Positions 35,702-43,879 of a DNA stretch of 64,000 nucleotides are shown piece after piece. A program made the translations under genes and the position numbers. The notes under the pieces are model-generated. The model had not been told where the DNA came from. It searched no databases and saw nothing but the letters and a program-made list of their open reading frames with translations. Positions within the stretch are counted from its first letter, which is position 1, and the number at the start of each line of letters is the position of its first letter. Source of the DNA: DASZVB01 sp036272055 (lineage in GTDB: Bacteria > Myxococcota_A > Polyangia > Polyangiales > Polyangiaceae). The DNA lies in contig DATAZL010000005.1 in NCBI GenBank assembly GCA_036272055.1, positions 14,410-78,409 on the forward strand. Direction: 5' to 3'.

Positions 35702-35961
35702 TGCGCGCGGTGCATCATCGGACGGCGCACCGGCACTCGACTGCGGTGACCGGGCGCCGCGCCCGCGGCCGCCATCAGCGTCGCGAGATCCGCGTCCGCG
35801 CCGATGATCTCGTCGTAGCCAGCGAAGGCGTGATGCGGATGATGCCGGTGTCGCGAATACCCGGCGATCGCCTCGAGCTCGTGGTCTCCGATGCTCACGC
35901 CGTCGCCGACGTACTCATCCCCAACGTACTCGTCCCCGACATACTCGTCGCCGCGCGGCAT
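35686..35961 (-). CDS. Small repeat-containing protein of phage-like cassette A
   Basis: A 91-codon frame whose start holds three perfect 5-residue repeats (DEYVG), encoded by 15-base repeats at about 35905-35945. It continues GYDEIIGADADLATLMAAAG, AAP and a basic His-rich tail. It overlaps the gene before it (35895-36191) in another frame, and the overlap is long. The two may be parts of one frameshifted gene. Acidic start and basic end resemble small phage assembly proteins; unproven. Confidence 0.5.
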   Translation of the reverse strand: MPRGDEYVGDEYVGDEYVGDGVSIGDHELEAIAGYSRHRHHPHHAFAGYDEIIGADADLATLMAAAGAAPGHRSRVPVRRPMMHRAQWHVR

Positions 35962-36191
35962 CGAGCGCTTCGAGCTCGTCGAGGGCGATCACCATCGGCG
36001 CCGTAGCGACCACGGAGGTAGCCGAACCCGAGCGCGGTGACGCCGGCCTCGGCAGTGCCGCTCACCTCGCCCATCGTCTTCGCCACGGTCTCCCGCACTC
36101 CGCGCAGCGCTTGCTTCACCCTTATCCCCGCCTCGGCGCGCTCACGAAGCTGACGCTCGCCAGCGCCTTTCACGATGTCACTGATCGCCAT
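35895..36191 (-). CDS. First gene of phage-like cassette A, probably frameshifted
   Basis: A 98-codon frame from ATG 36191 with a perfect AGGAGG ribosome site ten bases upstream. The N-terminal 64 residues look genuine: MAISDIVKGAGERQLRERAE, then AGIRVKQALRGVRETVAKTM, a Gly/Ala-rich helix (EVSGTAEAGVTALGFGYLRG) and RYG. The remaining codons are out-of-frame translation of the DEYVG repeats, so the true end was lost. A helical, membrane-associated small protein is likely. The ribosome site shows that a real operon began here, transcribed leftward. Confidence 0.6.
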   Translation of the reverse strand: MAISDIVKGAGERQLRERAEAGIRVKQALRGVRETVAKTMGEVSGTAEAGVTALGFGYLRGRYGADGDRPRRARSARCRAATSMSGTSTLGMSTSATA

Positions 36192-36480
36192 CTCGCAAAA
36201 CCTCCTTGAGCGATTTGCTCTGCACGACAGAGCTGACTCTGGGAAGGGCGAGCGGCAAGGACCGGTTTTTCAACGCGGTGCTCAGACGTGCGCACGCTGA
36301 GCGCACCCTGCACCTGCTCGGCAGTACAGAAAGCGCTGACTATCGACGCGCACAAGGGTGCGCAAAAATCGCCCGGACGTGGCGCACGGCGGCACAGTGC
36401 CACAGTACCTCAGCGCCCTCGCCGGAGCTGATCCACCCGACGAAAACGCGCAACGACCCCCTCCCCCTAACGGAGCGGCG
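36192..36480. other. Upstream region of cassette A
   Basis: No gene seen. It holds the AGGAGG of the leftward cassette and sits 5' to the cassette start and 3' to the gene at 36481. Confidence 0.4.
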
Positions 36481-37221
36481 TTACTTTCGCCGAAGCAATC
36501 GCCCGGTTGCGCCTTTTCGAAGCGCTCGCAATTTCTGCTCGGAGAGCATCGACATAGCTTCGTCGTGGACAAATGCGATCGACTTCTGAACCTTTTCCTC
36601 AACCTTCTGGTGAAGCGCATCCACAAGACGTTCTATCTGCTCGAGGTCAGGGAGACCGATCGTCGCCGGCTGATGCAACTCCGTGAAGAGCCTTGGTGCA
36701 GTACGGTCCTTGCGCGAGTAGTCGATCGCTACGACAACCTTGCAGCCTTCTGGTCCGCCGGCACCGCTGTGAGCTGCGAATGTGTGACGATGGTGCATCA
36801 GCGAATCATGCATTCGAAGATGCCGTTCGTCTGAAATCCACCCACTTCTTTGCAGCGACGTTCTTCGACCATCCGCCTGAGTGAACATCTTCCCGTACGT
36901 CGTGACGATCGCGACATGAAGGGCTCGCACCACGGAGATTCTTTCGTCTTGCGGCATGAACGTGGTGACCGTTTGGACTGCGGTTCCACTAATGATTGTC
37001 AACAGCCCGCGCAGGGCATTTACCCAGTTCTTGATCGTTCGAATGTCCTTTTCAATTAGAGTGAATCCAGCGAGCTTGCGACTCGCTGGCGTATCGCGCT
37101 CGAACCGCATCGCGCGCTGTTCACGATAGTAGTAGGCGCGGGAACCACTTCCGTCGGGTCGAATGAACTCCTCAACCGTCCAGCCTCCGCCATCCTCGAT
37201 GAAGCGCTTCTGCATCGGCAT
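36481..37221 (-). CDS. Accessory hypothetical protein
   Basis: A 246-residue soluble protein. The third-codon GC bias is weaker than in the surrounding host genes, a sign of recent transfer. It starts MPMQKRFIEDGGGWTVEEFI and contains a helical core with many His residues (SDERHLRMHDSLMHHRHTFA), then VVAIDYSRKDRTAPRLF and a coiled C-terminal helix. No motif or family is recognised. The HHRHxFAAH segment is reminiscent of short conserved His clusters in HEPN-like proteins, but no RxxxxH motif is evident. It lies inside the att-bounded island. Confidence 0.65.
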   Translation of the reverse strand: MPMQKRFIEDGGGWTVEEFIRPDGSGSRAYYYREQRAMRFERDTPASRKLAGFTLIEKDIRTIKNWVNALRGLLTIISGTAVQTVTTFMPQDERISVVRALHVAIVTTYGKMFTQADGRRTSLQRSGWISDERHLRMHDSLMHHRHTFAAHSGAGGPEGCKVVVAIDYSRKDRTAPRLFTELHQPATIGLPDLEQIERLVDALHQKVEEKVQKSIAFVHDEAMSMLSEQKLRALRKGATGRLLRRK

Positions 37222-37354
37222 ACAACTACCAGTACGCGCGAGCGCTGGAACGGTCGCGAATGCATGTGCCTACCTTAACGGTTGGCAGTTCAGCTGCGAG
37301 CGCCCGAACGTATGCGAGAGACTCGTCTGCTGCAACGCAGAGGCGCGTATCTAG

Positions 37355-37868
37355 CTAGGATGTCTTCCACGGGATCTGGCTGCGAGTAGAAAAGAAGGAA
37401 CTTCGCGATGGACGGAAGCGGCTTCCCTGTCCGTCGCAGCACAAGATTGCTTCGAAATGTCTAGTCAAGGAGAGCGATACTGAGTAGATTCTCATGTCGC
37501 TTTTGACCTCTCGACGCGTCATCCTGCTCTTCACGGAAATGACGGCGACGACCACGGACTCGGGCGGAACGATGACGATCGTACCCGCGTCGTAAATTGG
37601 AGAGCGGGCCGCCCTGTGCCAAACAATGACGTCGAACTGCTGGCTCGTGGGCACCCGTTCGAATCCATAGATGAAACCGCTATCGACGGAAAGGCGGTCG
37701 GAAGTAGTCCTCGCAGGAACGATCTTCTCGGAACCGCCCTCTTTCGGCGTTCTGCCGCGCTCCGAGAAGATCGAAGACGTGGTCCTTGGCGGACATAAAG
37801 CGATCGATATGACTGCCGTCAACCTTCCGGAGTCTCGGAGCACCAGACCGCTTTCGCCGTGCCGACAC
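37355..37868 (-). pseudogene. DUF6602-like gene, frameshifted and shortened
   Basis: Two overlapping minus-strand frames together give one protein. The first frame reads DRFMSAKDHVFDLLGARQNA followed by ERGRFREDRSCEDYFRPPF (about 37680-37800). The other continues VDSGFIYGFERVPTSQQFDV, IVWHRAARSPIYDAGTIVIV and PPESVVVAVISVKSRMTRRE (to about 37480). This order (ERG-x-x-E, then SxQxDVI-x-x, P-x-ESV-x-x-IxVKS) is that of DUF6602, a restriction-endonuclease-like fold with D and E-x-K catalytic residues. It is often found in defence islands. The frame ends in unrelated residues, so the C-terminal half is lost. Confidence 0.55.
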
Positions 37869-37998
37869 ATCGTTTCCTGTCCTCGTCTGGCTAACGTTCC
37901 CGCGCTAAACTGCGAGGTCCGAGCGTAAGCGAAGAGCTCGTCGCCTTCAACGCGGAGGAACGCGGATTTCGGCAGCTCGTACGCGGACGTTCACTGGC

Positions 37999-38970
37999 TT
38001 ACCGTTCCAGCACCAGGAATCCCGAGAGCTCTCCTGGCTGCACTATCGCAACGTATTCCGGCGGAAGAGTAGGATCGGGCGCCAGAGCAAACGCGTCGGG
38101 ATCGACGCGCCACTCGAAGATGTCCTTCAGGGACAGCCACTCGTCGACGTAGTGAGAAAGGCCGATGAACCCTTCGTCGACTCTCATGGGCCGTAGGCCG
38201 CGGTCTCGGTCCACTTGAGAATGCCACGTTTGATCGTACTGCAGGTGCAATCGGTCATCGCCCGGGAATGGCTTGGACGCAGGTGCATACTCCGTGATAT
38301 CAAGGCCGCGAAGGTACGTCCTGTCGCCGTCGACCACCAGCGGCCAGTACACCGGACCTGCCTGCGAACACACCGCGACCGATGGCGCGCCTCCGATAGT
38401 ACGTTCGCCCTCATGCTCGCAGAGGTATGCTATCGTTCCCACGGCCTTCGCGATCCACCGCGCTCCTGATTCCCTCAAATCACGAGCGATGGCACCGAAA
38501 ATCTGCTCTTTGGCGTCGGCGCGACCAACCATTAGAATCAGCGAACCAAAGCGCTTGGGCGCGTAAAGGTGCACCTCGGCCCGTCTCGAAGGGGCCGTGG
38601 TGACCTTCGCAAGCGCGGGCGTTCCGTTCGACAGAAATCCGGCGATGGCTACCTCACAACCGTCGGACCAGGGATTGTCGAGTTCAACGCGGTTCAACAA
38701 ATAGGCATAGAGTCGAACGGTGCTGTAAAAGTTGATACGCTTGTCAGGTTCGGCTCGGTCGTGGTCTTCGGAAATTCCCCGGGTCAGTTCGGCGGCAGTG
38801 CTTGCTGATAGCGCGTTCCCGGCGGCGACTGCGCCAACCCGCGGGCCAAGAGCGTATGTCTTGATGCCGACGTTGGCCTTCGCGTGACCGAAACTCAGCC
38901 GACAATCCGCGGCGAGTAGGAACGATGCTTCCCCGCTTCCCAAATGCGTGGCGACGAACCCGATGGTCAT
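37999..38970 (-). CDS. Proteasome-like Ntn-hydrolase homologue
   Basis: A 323-residue protein from ATG 38970; an earlier in-frame start at 39003 would spoil the N-terminus. It begins MTIGFVATHLGSGEASFLLA, ADCRLSFGHAKANVGIKTYA, LGPRVGAVAAGNALSA. This is the start of 20S-proteasome-beta/HslV-type proteins: Thr2 as the nucleophile after Met removal, Asp22 in AADCR, Lys37 in IKTYAL and the Gly-rich VAAGN strand. After about 180 residues an extra C-terminal domain with no recognised family follows. Family members hydrolyse peptide bonds by an N-terminal Thr. A stand-alone copy in an accessory island points to a defence or toxin role; this is inference. Confidence 0.65.
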   Translation of the reverse strand: MTIGFVATHLGSGEASFLLAADCRLSFGHAKANVGIKTYALGPRVGAVAAGNALSASTAAELTRGISEDHDRAEPDKRINFYSTVRLYAYLLNRVELDNPWSDGCEVAIAGFLSNGTPALAKVTTAPSRRAEVHLYAPKRFGSLILMVGRADAKEQIFGAIARDLRESGARWIAKAVGTIAYLCEHEGERTIGGAPSVAVCSQAGPVYWPLVVDGDRTYLRGLDITEYAPASKPFPGDDRLHLQYDQTWHSQVDRDRGLRPMRVDEGFIGLSHYVDEWLSLKDIFEWRVDPDAFALAPDPTLPPEYVAIVQPGELSGFLVLER

Positions 38971-39108
38971 GCGATTTCCTTGAACGCTATCGCGGGCGCG
39001 CACGGCGCTGCTGCATCCACCCTAAGCGCGCTGGCCTGCAAGCACAACGTGACCGGTGGCGACACTGCGAACCTCGCTGCGACGCGCGGCGGAACCCGCC
39101 GGGCGGGC

Positions 39109-39960
39109 TCACGTCGTTTGCCCGGTCTCCTCTGGCGGTACATCCTCAAGCTCCATGGGCTTGACCGTGACTCCATCGACGAACAACGGTGCGATCCTCG
39201 ACGCGATGCTCAGAAGAGCGACGTCGAGAGAGGAGAGAGGATCCCGATCCAACAAGATTTGCGAGCGATTGAGCACGAAGGCGGCAAAATCTGCAAACTG
39301 CAGACCCCAGATGTCGCGAGAGTCTGCGGACATCACGAGGCCCCGAAAGAACGGAGGATGCCACATAGGCACCAAAAGGGCGCGTCCGTTCTTCTTCCAG
39401 CCCTCGTCGAGAAAGACCGGCGCGCTCTCGCCCGGCGAAAGCTGCTTCAAGAGGTAATTTCTAAGTTTTACGAGCAAGAACATTCGGGAGACATCCTTGT
39501 TGCTGGTGGGATCCAACAGGCCGGGCGTTTTAGGAAGGCTCTTTGCTGCAGCGAGTACGTGAGCTGAGGCACTCGCGTCGATCGATTGAACGAGAAAACG
39601 GATGTCGTGGGAAACCGCGATCTCTGCGAAGAACTCAAGAAGCGCCAGACGCGTCGCGATGGGGAGGTCGCGATACGGGCCAGAACCGTTGTAGATATGA
39701 ACAAAGTGAAACTCCACACCGCCGCCCGCAGCGCGAAGCTCTTCGAGGACTCCGGGCATCTGCTCCATGAGCGCAGCCCCAGCCGCGGGTGGAAACACGG
39801 CTGCGACGTGTGTCTCGCGATCATGCGGCAGGGTCGCAGGCGCCACGGACCTCCCGCCAGGTCCTGTGTCGTCTACGTACGCGGACCACACTCGCCCCTC
39901 TGCAATCATGGACAGAATGTCCGCATAGCGAACCTGCTTCTGCTTACCCATGCGTGACAT
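39109..39960 (-). CDS. DUF3800-like protein
   Basis: A 283-residue protein; ATG 39951 is an alternative start. An acidic motif near the start (SAYVDDTG) and a late QFADFAAFVLNRSQ match DUF3800, an RNase-H-like group with Asp residues at the ends of the first strand and a late helix. Between them lie LEELRAAGGGVEFHFVHIYN and VSHDIRFLVQSIDASASAHV. DUF3800 proteins are frequent in defence islands, but their reaction is not established. It is encoded upstream of the proteasome-like gene on the same strand with a 138-base gap, so the two may be one unit. Confidence 0.65.
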   Translation of the reverse strand: MSRMGKQKQVRYADILSMIAEGRVWSAYVDDTGPGGRSVAPATLPHDRETHVAAVFPPAAGAALMEQMPGVLEELRAAGGGVEFHFVHIYNGSGPYRDLPIATRLALLEFFAEIAVSHDIRFLVQSIDASASAHVLAAAKSLPKTPGLLDPTSNKDVSRMFLLVKLRNYLLKQLSPGESAPVFLDEGWKKNGRALLVPMWHPPFFRGLVMSADSRDIWGLQFADFAAFVLNRSQILLDRDPLSSLDVALLSIASRIAPLFVDGVTVKPMELEDVPPEETGQTT

Positions 39961-40189
39961 GATCGGGCTAGCGTATCGCAGTTATGCCACGGCAGCAACG
40001 CGCAACGAAGGCCACGCGCCATGCCCGACGTTCTCGCGTTCAGCTGAAAGCGCCCGGGTTGGGCGGCGATGCTGCTTACGTCGCGTTCATTTCGCGCTCT
40101 GGCTCGTCAGCGCGACCGCCTTGTCCAGCTTGTTGTATGCACGCAGCAGTCTCAAAGTGTCGCGTCCATCAATGCAACAAAATCGCCGT

Positions 40190-40840
40190 GCGCGACCTGG
40201 TTGGAGCCATCTGCTCTTCGAGCGTGAGGTAAGTCCAGCCGTCCTCCGTCCTGCCGTCGTCGATGAGCTTGACGCTTGCCGCGGGGTTCTCCGCCAGGGC
40301 GAGCAGTGGAACCTCGAGCTCCAGGACCTCCGTCACGAGGATCCGGCACCCCACGTGGTCATTCGGCGCGGTTCGAAAGGCAAGTCCCCGAAGAGCAAGC
40401 GGTACGCCGCATCCACTCCTTCCGGCCGCGATCCTCGTCGTGCGCCGGTGGTTGGAGCTCCTCCCGGGCTACACGAAGAAGAACGCGGAAAGCCTCGTCT
40501 GGCCGACGCCAAGAGGCTGCCGACGTGCGAAGGGAAAGCTCTACGGTTCAAGGCGCAGCTCGGCAAAGTCGGAATCAAGCGCCACGTGCGCTGCCATGAC
40601 CTACGTCACACCTGCGGTTCGTCGCTGATCGCCGGCTGGTGGGGGCGTCCATGGCGCCTCAAGGAGGTTCGCGAGGTGCTCGGTCCCGCGAGCATCACGA
40701 TGACGGAGCGCTACGCGCATTTGGCCCCCTCCGTTATTTCGCAGGCTGCGGCCGAAACGAAAATTGGCCCCCAATTGGCCCCCAAACCACCCGTCCCCGC
40801 GTCCGGGTCGAATGCGAATCCAGCGGGATTTCCGCTGCGC
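40190..40840 (+). pseudogene. Tyrosine recombinase (phage-type integrase), frameshifted
   Basis: Catalytic-domain pieces appear in order in three plus frames: LRQGEQWNLELQDL and HVVIRRGSKGKSPKSKR; then AAILVVRRWLELLPGYTKKN and ESLVWPTPRGCRRAKGK; then GIKRHVRCHDLRHTCGSSLI, AGWWGRPWRLKEVREVLGPA and SITMTERYAHLAPS. The HxLRHT (His/Arg) and final Tyr of the active site are present, but two frameshifts separate them. The start is missing. A WTYLTLEEQ phrase typical of this family appears on the opposite strand at about 40200-40250, hinting at a small inversion. It is linked to the helix-turn-helix copy 2 and an att-like site and would be the integrase of the island. Confidence 0.7.
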
Positions 40841-40922
40841 GCCAACTGGGTCCCAAGCTTGAACGTACGCTCGGCGGAATCATCGACCTCGGGAAGAGCG
40901 AAAACGTCGACGTTCCGCCTCC

Positions 40923-41228
40923 TTGGAGCCGCCGCTGGTGGGTCGCTTACTCGCCAAGGCCGAGCACTGGCAACGCGAACTCGACCGCGAAGACATCCAA
41001 AGCCGCGCCGAACTCGCCCGCCGCGAGGGACTCTCGCACGTCTACGTAGGTCACTTACTCGGGCTGCTCCGGCTACATCCTAACGTTCGCGCGGCGATCG
41101 CCGCTTTGCCGCCCGGGACGTCGCGGAGGGTGATCTCGGAGCGGAAGCTCCGGCCGTTGGCGAGGTTGACGTGGGAACGGCAGCTCGCGGAGCTGGAGTG
41201 GTTGGTGAGACGACGGAATCTGGCATGA
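40923..41228 (+). CDS. Helix-turn-helix protein, repeated copy 2
   Basis: A 101-residue frame from TTG 40923, almost identical to the C-terminal 100 residues of the protein at 32399-32770 (IQSRAELARREGLSHVYVGH, then LLGLLRLHPNVRAAIAALPP). Upstream sequence is also homologous, but an indel changed the frame, so the first about 25 residues are lost. It lies just after the broken integrase, which fits a recombinase-linked function. Confidence 0.65.
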   Translation: MEPPLVGRLLAKAEHWQRELDREDIQSRAELARREGLSHVYVGHLLGLLRLHPNVRAAIAALPPGTSRRVISERKLRPLARLTWERQLAELEWLVRRRNLA

Positions 41229-41269
41229 GCGGCCTCCGTCGTGGGCCCGATCCGTCGTTGGTTGAGTAC

Positions 41270-41288
41270 TCCGAGTTCGAATCGCGGG
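41270..41288 (+). repeat. Candidate attachment site, copy 2
   Basis: tccgagttcgaatcgcggg, one base shorter than copy 1 at 32812-32831 and in the same orientation. The pair would delimit an 8.5-kb integrated island. Confidence 0.5.
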
Positions 41289-41364
41289 GGGAGGTACTAC
41301 GACTGGACTCCGAGCCGCGGGTGGCGATCGCGGTGGGACTCGGGTGAGCCCAGATCGGCCGTCA

Positions 41365-42336
41365 CTAACTCGGCGGGGGAACAGTGCTTGGTGACACGAT
41401 CGGCCGCAGAGCATCCAGCGTGAGCTGTTCCGTCATTAGCTCTGTCAGTGCGTCCTTCACGATCGTGGCTGTCACATTGATCTCGTAGACACCGCCGATC
41501 ACGACGCTCTCGAACGCTTCAGGTGATGCAGCGCGCCCCGAGAATATCGTACCATCGGCCAATTCAGCTTCGAACGCGCCCGTTCTTCTGTTGGCTGCAT
41601 TGAGGCGAGCGCGGACCGTGAACGACTCCTCCTCCACCGAGGATTTATCGGCGTTGGTCAGAATAGGCAGCGCGCTTCGAGCGATACCCGCAGTAATCGA
41701 GTATCGACGCACCGTCGCGCTGCCAGGCCGCGCGAGCTTCGCGGATAGGTCGACGTTCCACGAGTCGAGTAACGCGAGAACACGCGCATAGCTTTGCGGT
41801 ACGCGGCCGCGCCATCGGTGAATTGCGGCTAGCAGGGGCACTCGCTCAGCGCCCACAGAGATCAGATCGCCGAAGCCCTCCGCCGCTCGCATAGCGAGAC
41901 TCTCGCCAGGCAAAACTTGCTGTGCCGCGCCAGTCAGAGAAAGGCGTGAAACGAAGGAGCCAGGCGCGAAAGCGAGAACGTCAAGCGACGTCTGCTCAAC
42001 AACGTCATTTGGAATCAGGCCTCGAGTCGTCGGCTTGCCAGTCGCTGATTGTCCAAGGGACGCGATCATTGCTTGAATGGCTTGCAGGAACTCCCCGACG
42101 AAGCGAGCGGGCGCGGCCCCGTGCTTGGGGAATCCCACCACGAAGAGATCCATGAGGGGGACGTTCAAAACCGATGCGGTCGAGCAGAGATCAGCGTCGG
42201 CGGCTTCAGCTTGAAGAGCGACGAGGCGCTGCGTGTACGCGGCACCAGCAGGAGACTGCAGCATCCACTCGGGCAGCTTCTCGATTAGCGCCTTGAGATC
42301 CGAAATCTCCTCCTGAATCAAAGTCAGGGCGTTCAT
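41365..42336 (-). CDS. Unknown partner of the DUF6932 protein
   Basis: A 323-residue protein from ATG 42336, which overlaps the preceding stop by four bases (ATGA), so it is translationally coupled. It starts with a coiled segment (MNALTLIQEEISDLKALIEK, then LPEWMLQSPAGAAYTQRLVA). The middle is mixed helical, including SYARVLALLDSWNVDLSAKL. A C-terminal beta-rich domain (RTGAFEAELADGTIFSGRAA, then VVIGGVYEINVTATIV) resembles a small OB- or SH3-like barrel. I do not recognise a family. Coupling to a nucleotidyltransferase-like gene suggests a two-gene toxin-antitoxin or defence unit. Confidence 0.75.
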   Translation of the reverse strand: MNALTLIQEEISDLKALIEKLPEWMLQSPAGAAYTQRLVALQAEAADADLCSTASVLNVPLMDLFVVGFPKHGAAPARFVGEFLQAIQAMIASLGQSATGKPTTRGLIPNDVVEQTSLDVLAFAPGSFVSRLSLTGAAQQVLPGESLAMRAAEGFGDLISVGAERVPLLAAIHRWRGRVPQSYARVLALLDSWNVDLSAKLARPGSATVRRYSITAGIARSALPILTNADKSSVEEESFTVRARLNAANRRTGAFEAELADGTIFSGRAASPEAFESVVIGGVYEINVTATIVKDALTELMTEQLTLDALRPIVSPSTVPPPS

Positions 42337-42848
42337 CGGAACCCGCCCACGCATGTCCAAACCCGGCCCTTCTTCAACCCCGCTCGGTCCTGACCGAACC
42401 ACTTTCGCCAATAGGCGCGAAGATGCTCGGTCACGGTCGTGTACTGAGGATCCGTTGGCGGAAACACGGGGACGACGTAAGCGTCGCAAGAGTAGCGCGG
42501 CTTCGAAGCCGACCCAGCTAGAAGCGCTTGCACCGCCACGCTGTTCATCAGTATCGCGACGTCAACCTCGACGACGAGATCCATGTCGCCAGGATCCACC
42601 TTACTCGTTGTGAAGCTCCCATTGAGGAGGCATGTCGCGTTGCCGGCCACGCCCGCGGCGGCGAGGTCCACGCGGTGCCGCTTATAGCCGCTATAGACGG
42701 GCTCCCTTCGGCTACGCCCCGCTACCAGGACGAATCGGCTCTCGAAGTCCGTTTCACAGGGCCAATAGTCACCCTCGGGTAAATACCCACTGCCATCGAA
42801 TGCCGGCAACGGATCCGGAACGAGGGTGGAGGCTATTGTCGAGGACAT
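42333..42848 (-). CDS. DUF6932-like nucleotidyltransferase-fold protein
   Basis: A 171-residue protein; ATG 42848 has AAGAGG eight bases upstream, preferred over ATG 42908. The pattern YLPEGDYWPCETDFESRFVL at 22-41 and LLNGSFTTSKVDPGDMDLVV at about 74-92 is the polymerase-beta-type nucleotidyltransferase core: Gly-Ser at 77-78 and Asp88/Asp90 as metal ligands. This arrangement is typical of DUF6932. Members are short and often found in two-gene modules resembling MNT/HEPN systems. Substrate unknown. The following gene overlaps by four bases. Confidence 0.75.
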   Translation of the reverse strand: MSSTIASTLVPDPLPAFDGSGYLPEGDYWPCETDFESRFVLVAGRSRREPVYSGYKRHRVDLAAAGVAGNATCLLNGSFTTSKVDPGDMDLVVEVDVAILMNSVAVQALLAGSASKPRYSCDAYVVPVFPPTDPQYTTVTEHLRAYWRKWFGQDRAGLKKGRVWTCVGGFR

Positions 42849-42919
42849 CGTGAAGCCTCTTGTTTCTACCTCGTTTTCCTCTTCGAGGCGATGAAAGTGC
42901 GAAGCCATTTCGGCTGCTT

Positions 42920-43245
42920 CTAGGGGCGTTCTCGGGGCCTCGCAGGTCCGATCCCCCGCCGCACCCGCCCCGCGGTCGCGTGCACGAGCCGGAGCACGTC
43001 GCCCGCCACGATGGCGCACAGCCGGTCGGTAGCGTCCTCGGCACGCTTGAGCGCGGCCTTGCCGCCGAGGCTCACGGCCGGCGCCTTGCGCGCGCTCCGC
43101 GGCGCTACGCAACGCCGTCCCGGTCTCCGCGAGCTCGGCCTTGCGCGTCCGGTCCGTCTCGACGGCGTACATGGCGCGAGCGATGCCCAGAAGGTCACGC
43201 ACGGCCTCGAACGGGAGGGGCGGGACTCCGGCGGCATTGGACTAC
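42920..43245 (-). pseudogene. Phage-like cassette fragment B1, frameshifted
   Basis: Minus-strand pieces in alternating frames: PPLPFEAVRDLLGIARAMYA and VETDRTRKAELAETGTAL, then APAVSLGGKAALKRAEDATD and RLCAIVAGDVLRLVHATAGR. They read as one helical protein of about 105 residues interrupted by one frameshift near 43100 and another near the start. It resembles the small helical proteins of the other cassettes; function unknown. Confidence 0.5.
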
Positions 43246-43430
43246 CAGGAAGGCACAGCGCCGCCGCGGACGCCAGAGACGTGGCGTGGCGTGGCGAAGT
43301 GCTCGACGTCGCGTGATTCGCTGACGCGTACATCTGACTACCAAAATCGCGTCCGGCCTGGGGCAATTCGTCTCGGCTGCCGTACGTTCGCGGGAACACG
43401 AGAGGCCCCACGAGAAAGGTATCATCTTTG

Positions 43431-43747
43431 ATGTCGACGAAAGCCAAGTCCGCCACGAAGAAATCCGCCAACGCCAAGGTCGTCAGGCTCAAGCCGTGGC
43501 ACCCGTACACGGGCCCGCGCGATCCCACCGCGCCGCCGACCTGCTTACGAAGGCCGACGAGCACCTTTGCGAAGCAATCGCCGCCCTCGGCGAGGCGATC
43601 GAAATTGATGACGCGAACGGCGACGAGGTCGGCGCCGGCTGACGCGAGCTCTGCGCCGTCGTGCGCGCGGCGCACGCGCTCAACGACAAGGCGATCGACG
43701 GTGACAACCACGTGCCGATCGCGTCCACGGGGCGGCCGAAGTCGTGA
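43431..43747 (+). pseudogene. Phage-like cassette fragment B2 with stop and frameshift
   Basis: From ATG 43431 a Lys-rich start (MSTKAKSATKKSANAKVVRL) is followed by KPWHPYTGPRDP. After a frameshift the protein continues DLLTKADEHLCEAIAALGEA, IEIDDANGDEVGAG, an in-frame TGA, then RELCAVVRAAHALNDKAIDG and a normal end IASTGRPKS. The single reconstructed protein would be about 105 residues. It is divergent from B1. Confidence 0.55.
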
Positions 43748-43819
43748 CCTTGGCCGTCATGCCCGCGCGAGTCGCGCGCGGACCGGCTGCTTGATGTCGT
43801 GGTAGGGCCCGCGTATCGC

Positions 43820-43839
43820 CCCGCGATTCGAACCTCCGA
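43820..43839 (-). repeat. Candidate attachment site, copy 3 (inverted)
   Basis: The complement reads tcggaggttcgaatcgcggg, matching copy 1 except for one base. It lies downstream of helix-turn-helix copy 3 on the minus strand. Confidence 0.45.
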
Positions 43840-43879
43840 CTACCTGCCGCAACCCATCGCATCCCGTGATGCGGGGCCA

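Noticed and set aside
42920..43711. Single 263-codon minus-strand gene
   Set aside because: Only its 3' third matches a protein-like path; the rest is antisense to the gene remnant at 43431 and the true 5' part is in another frame.
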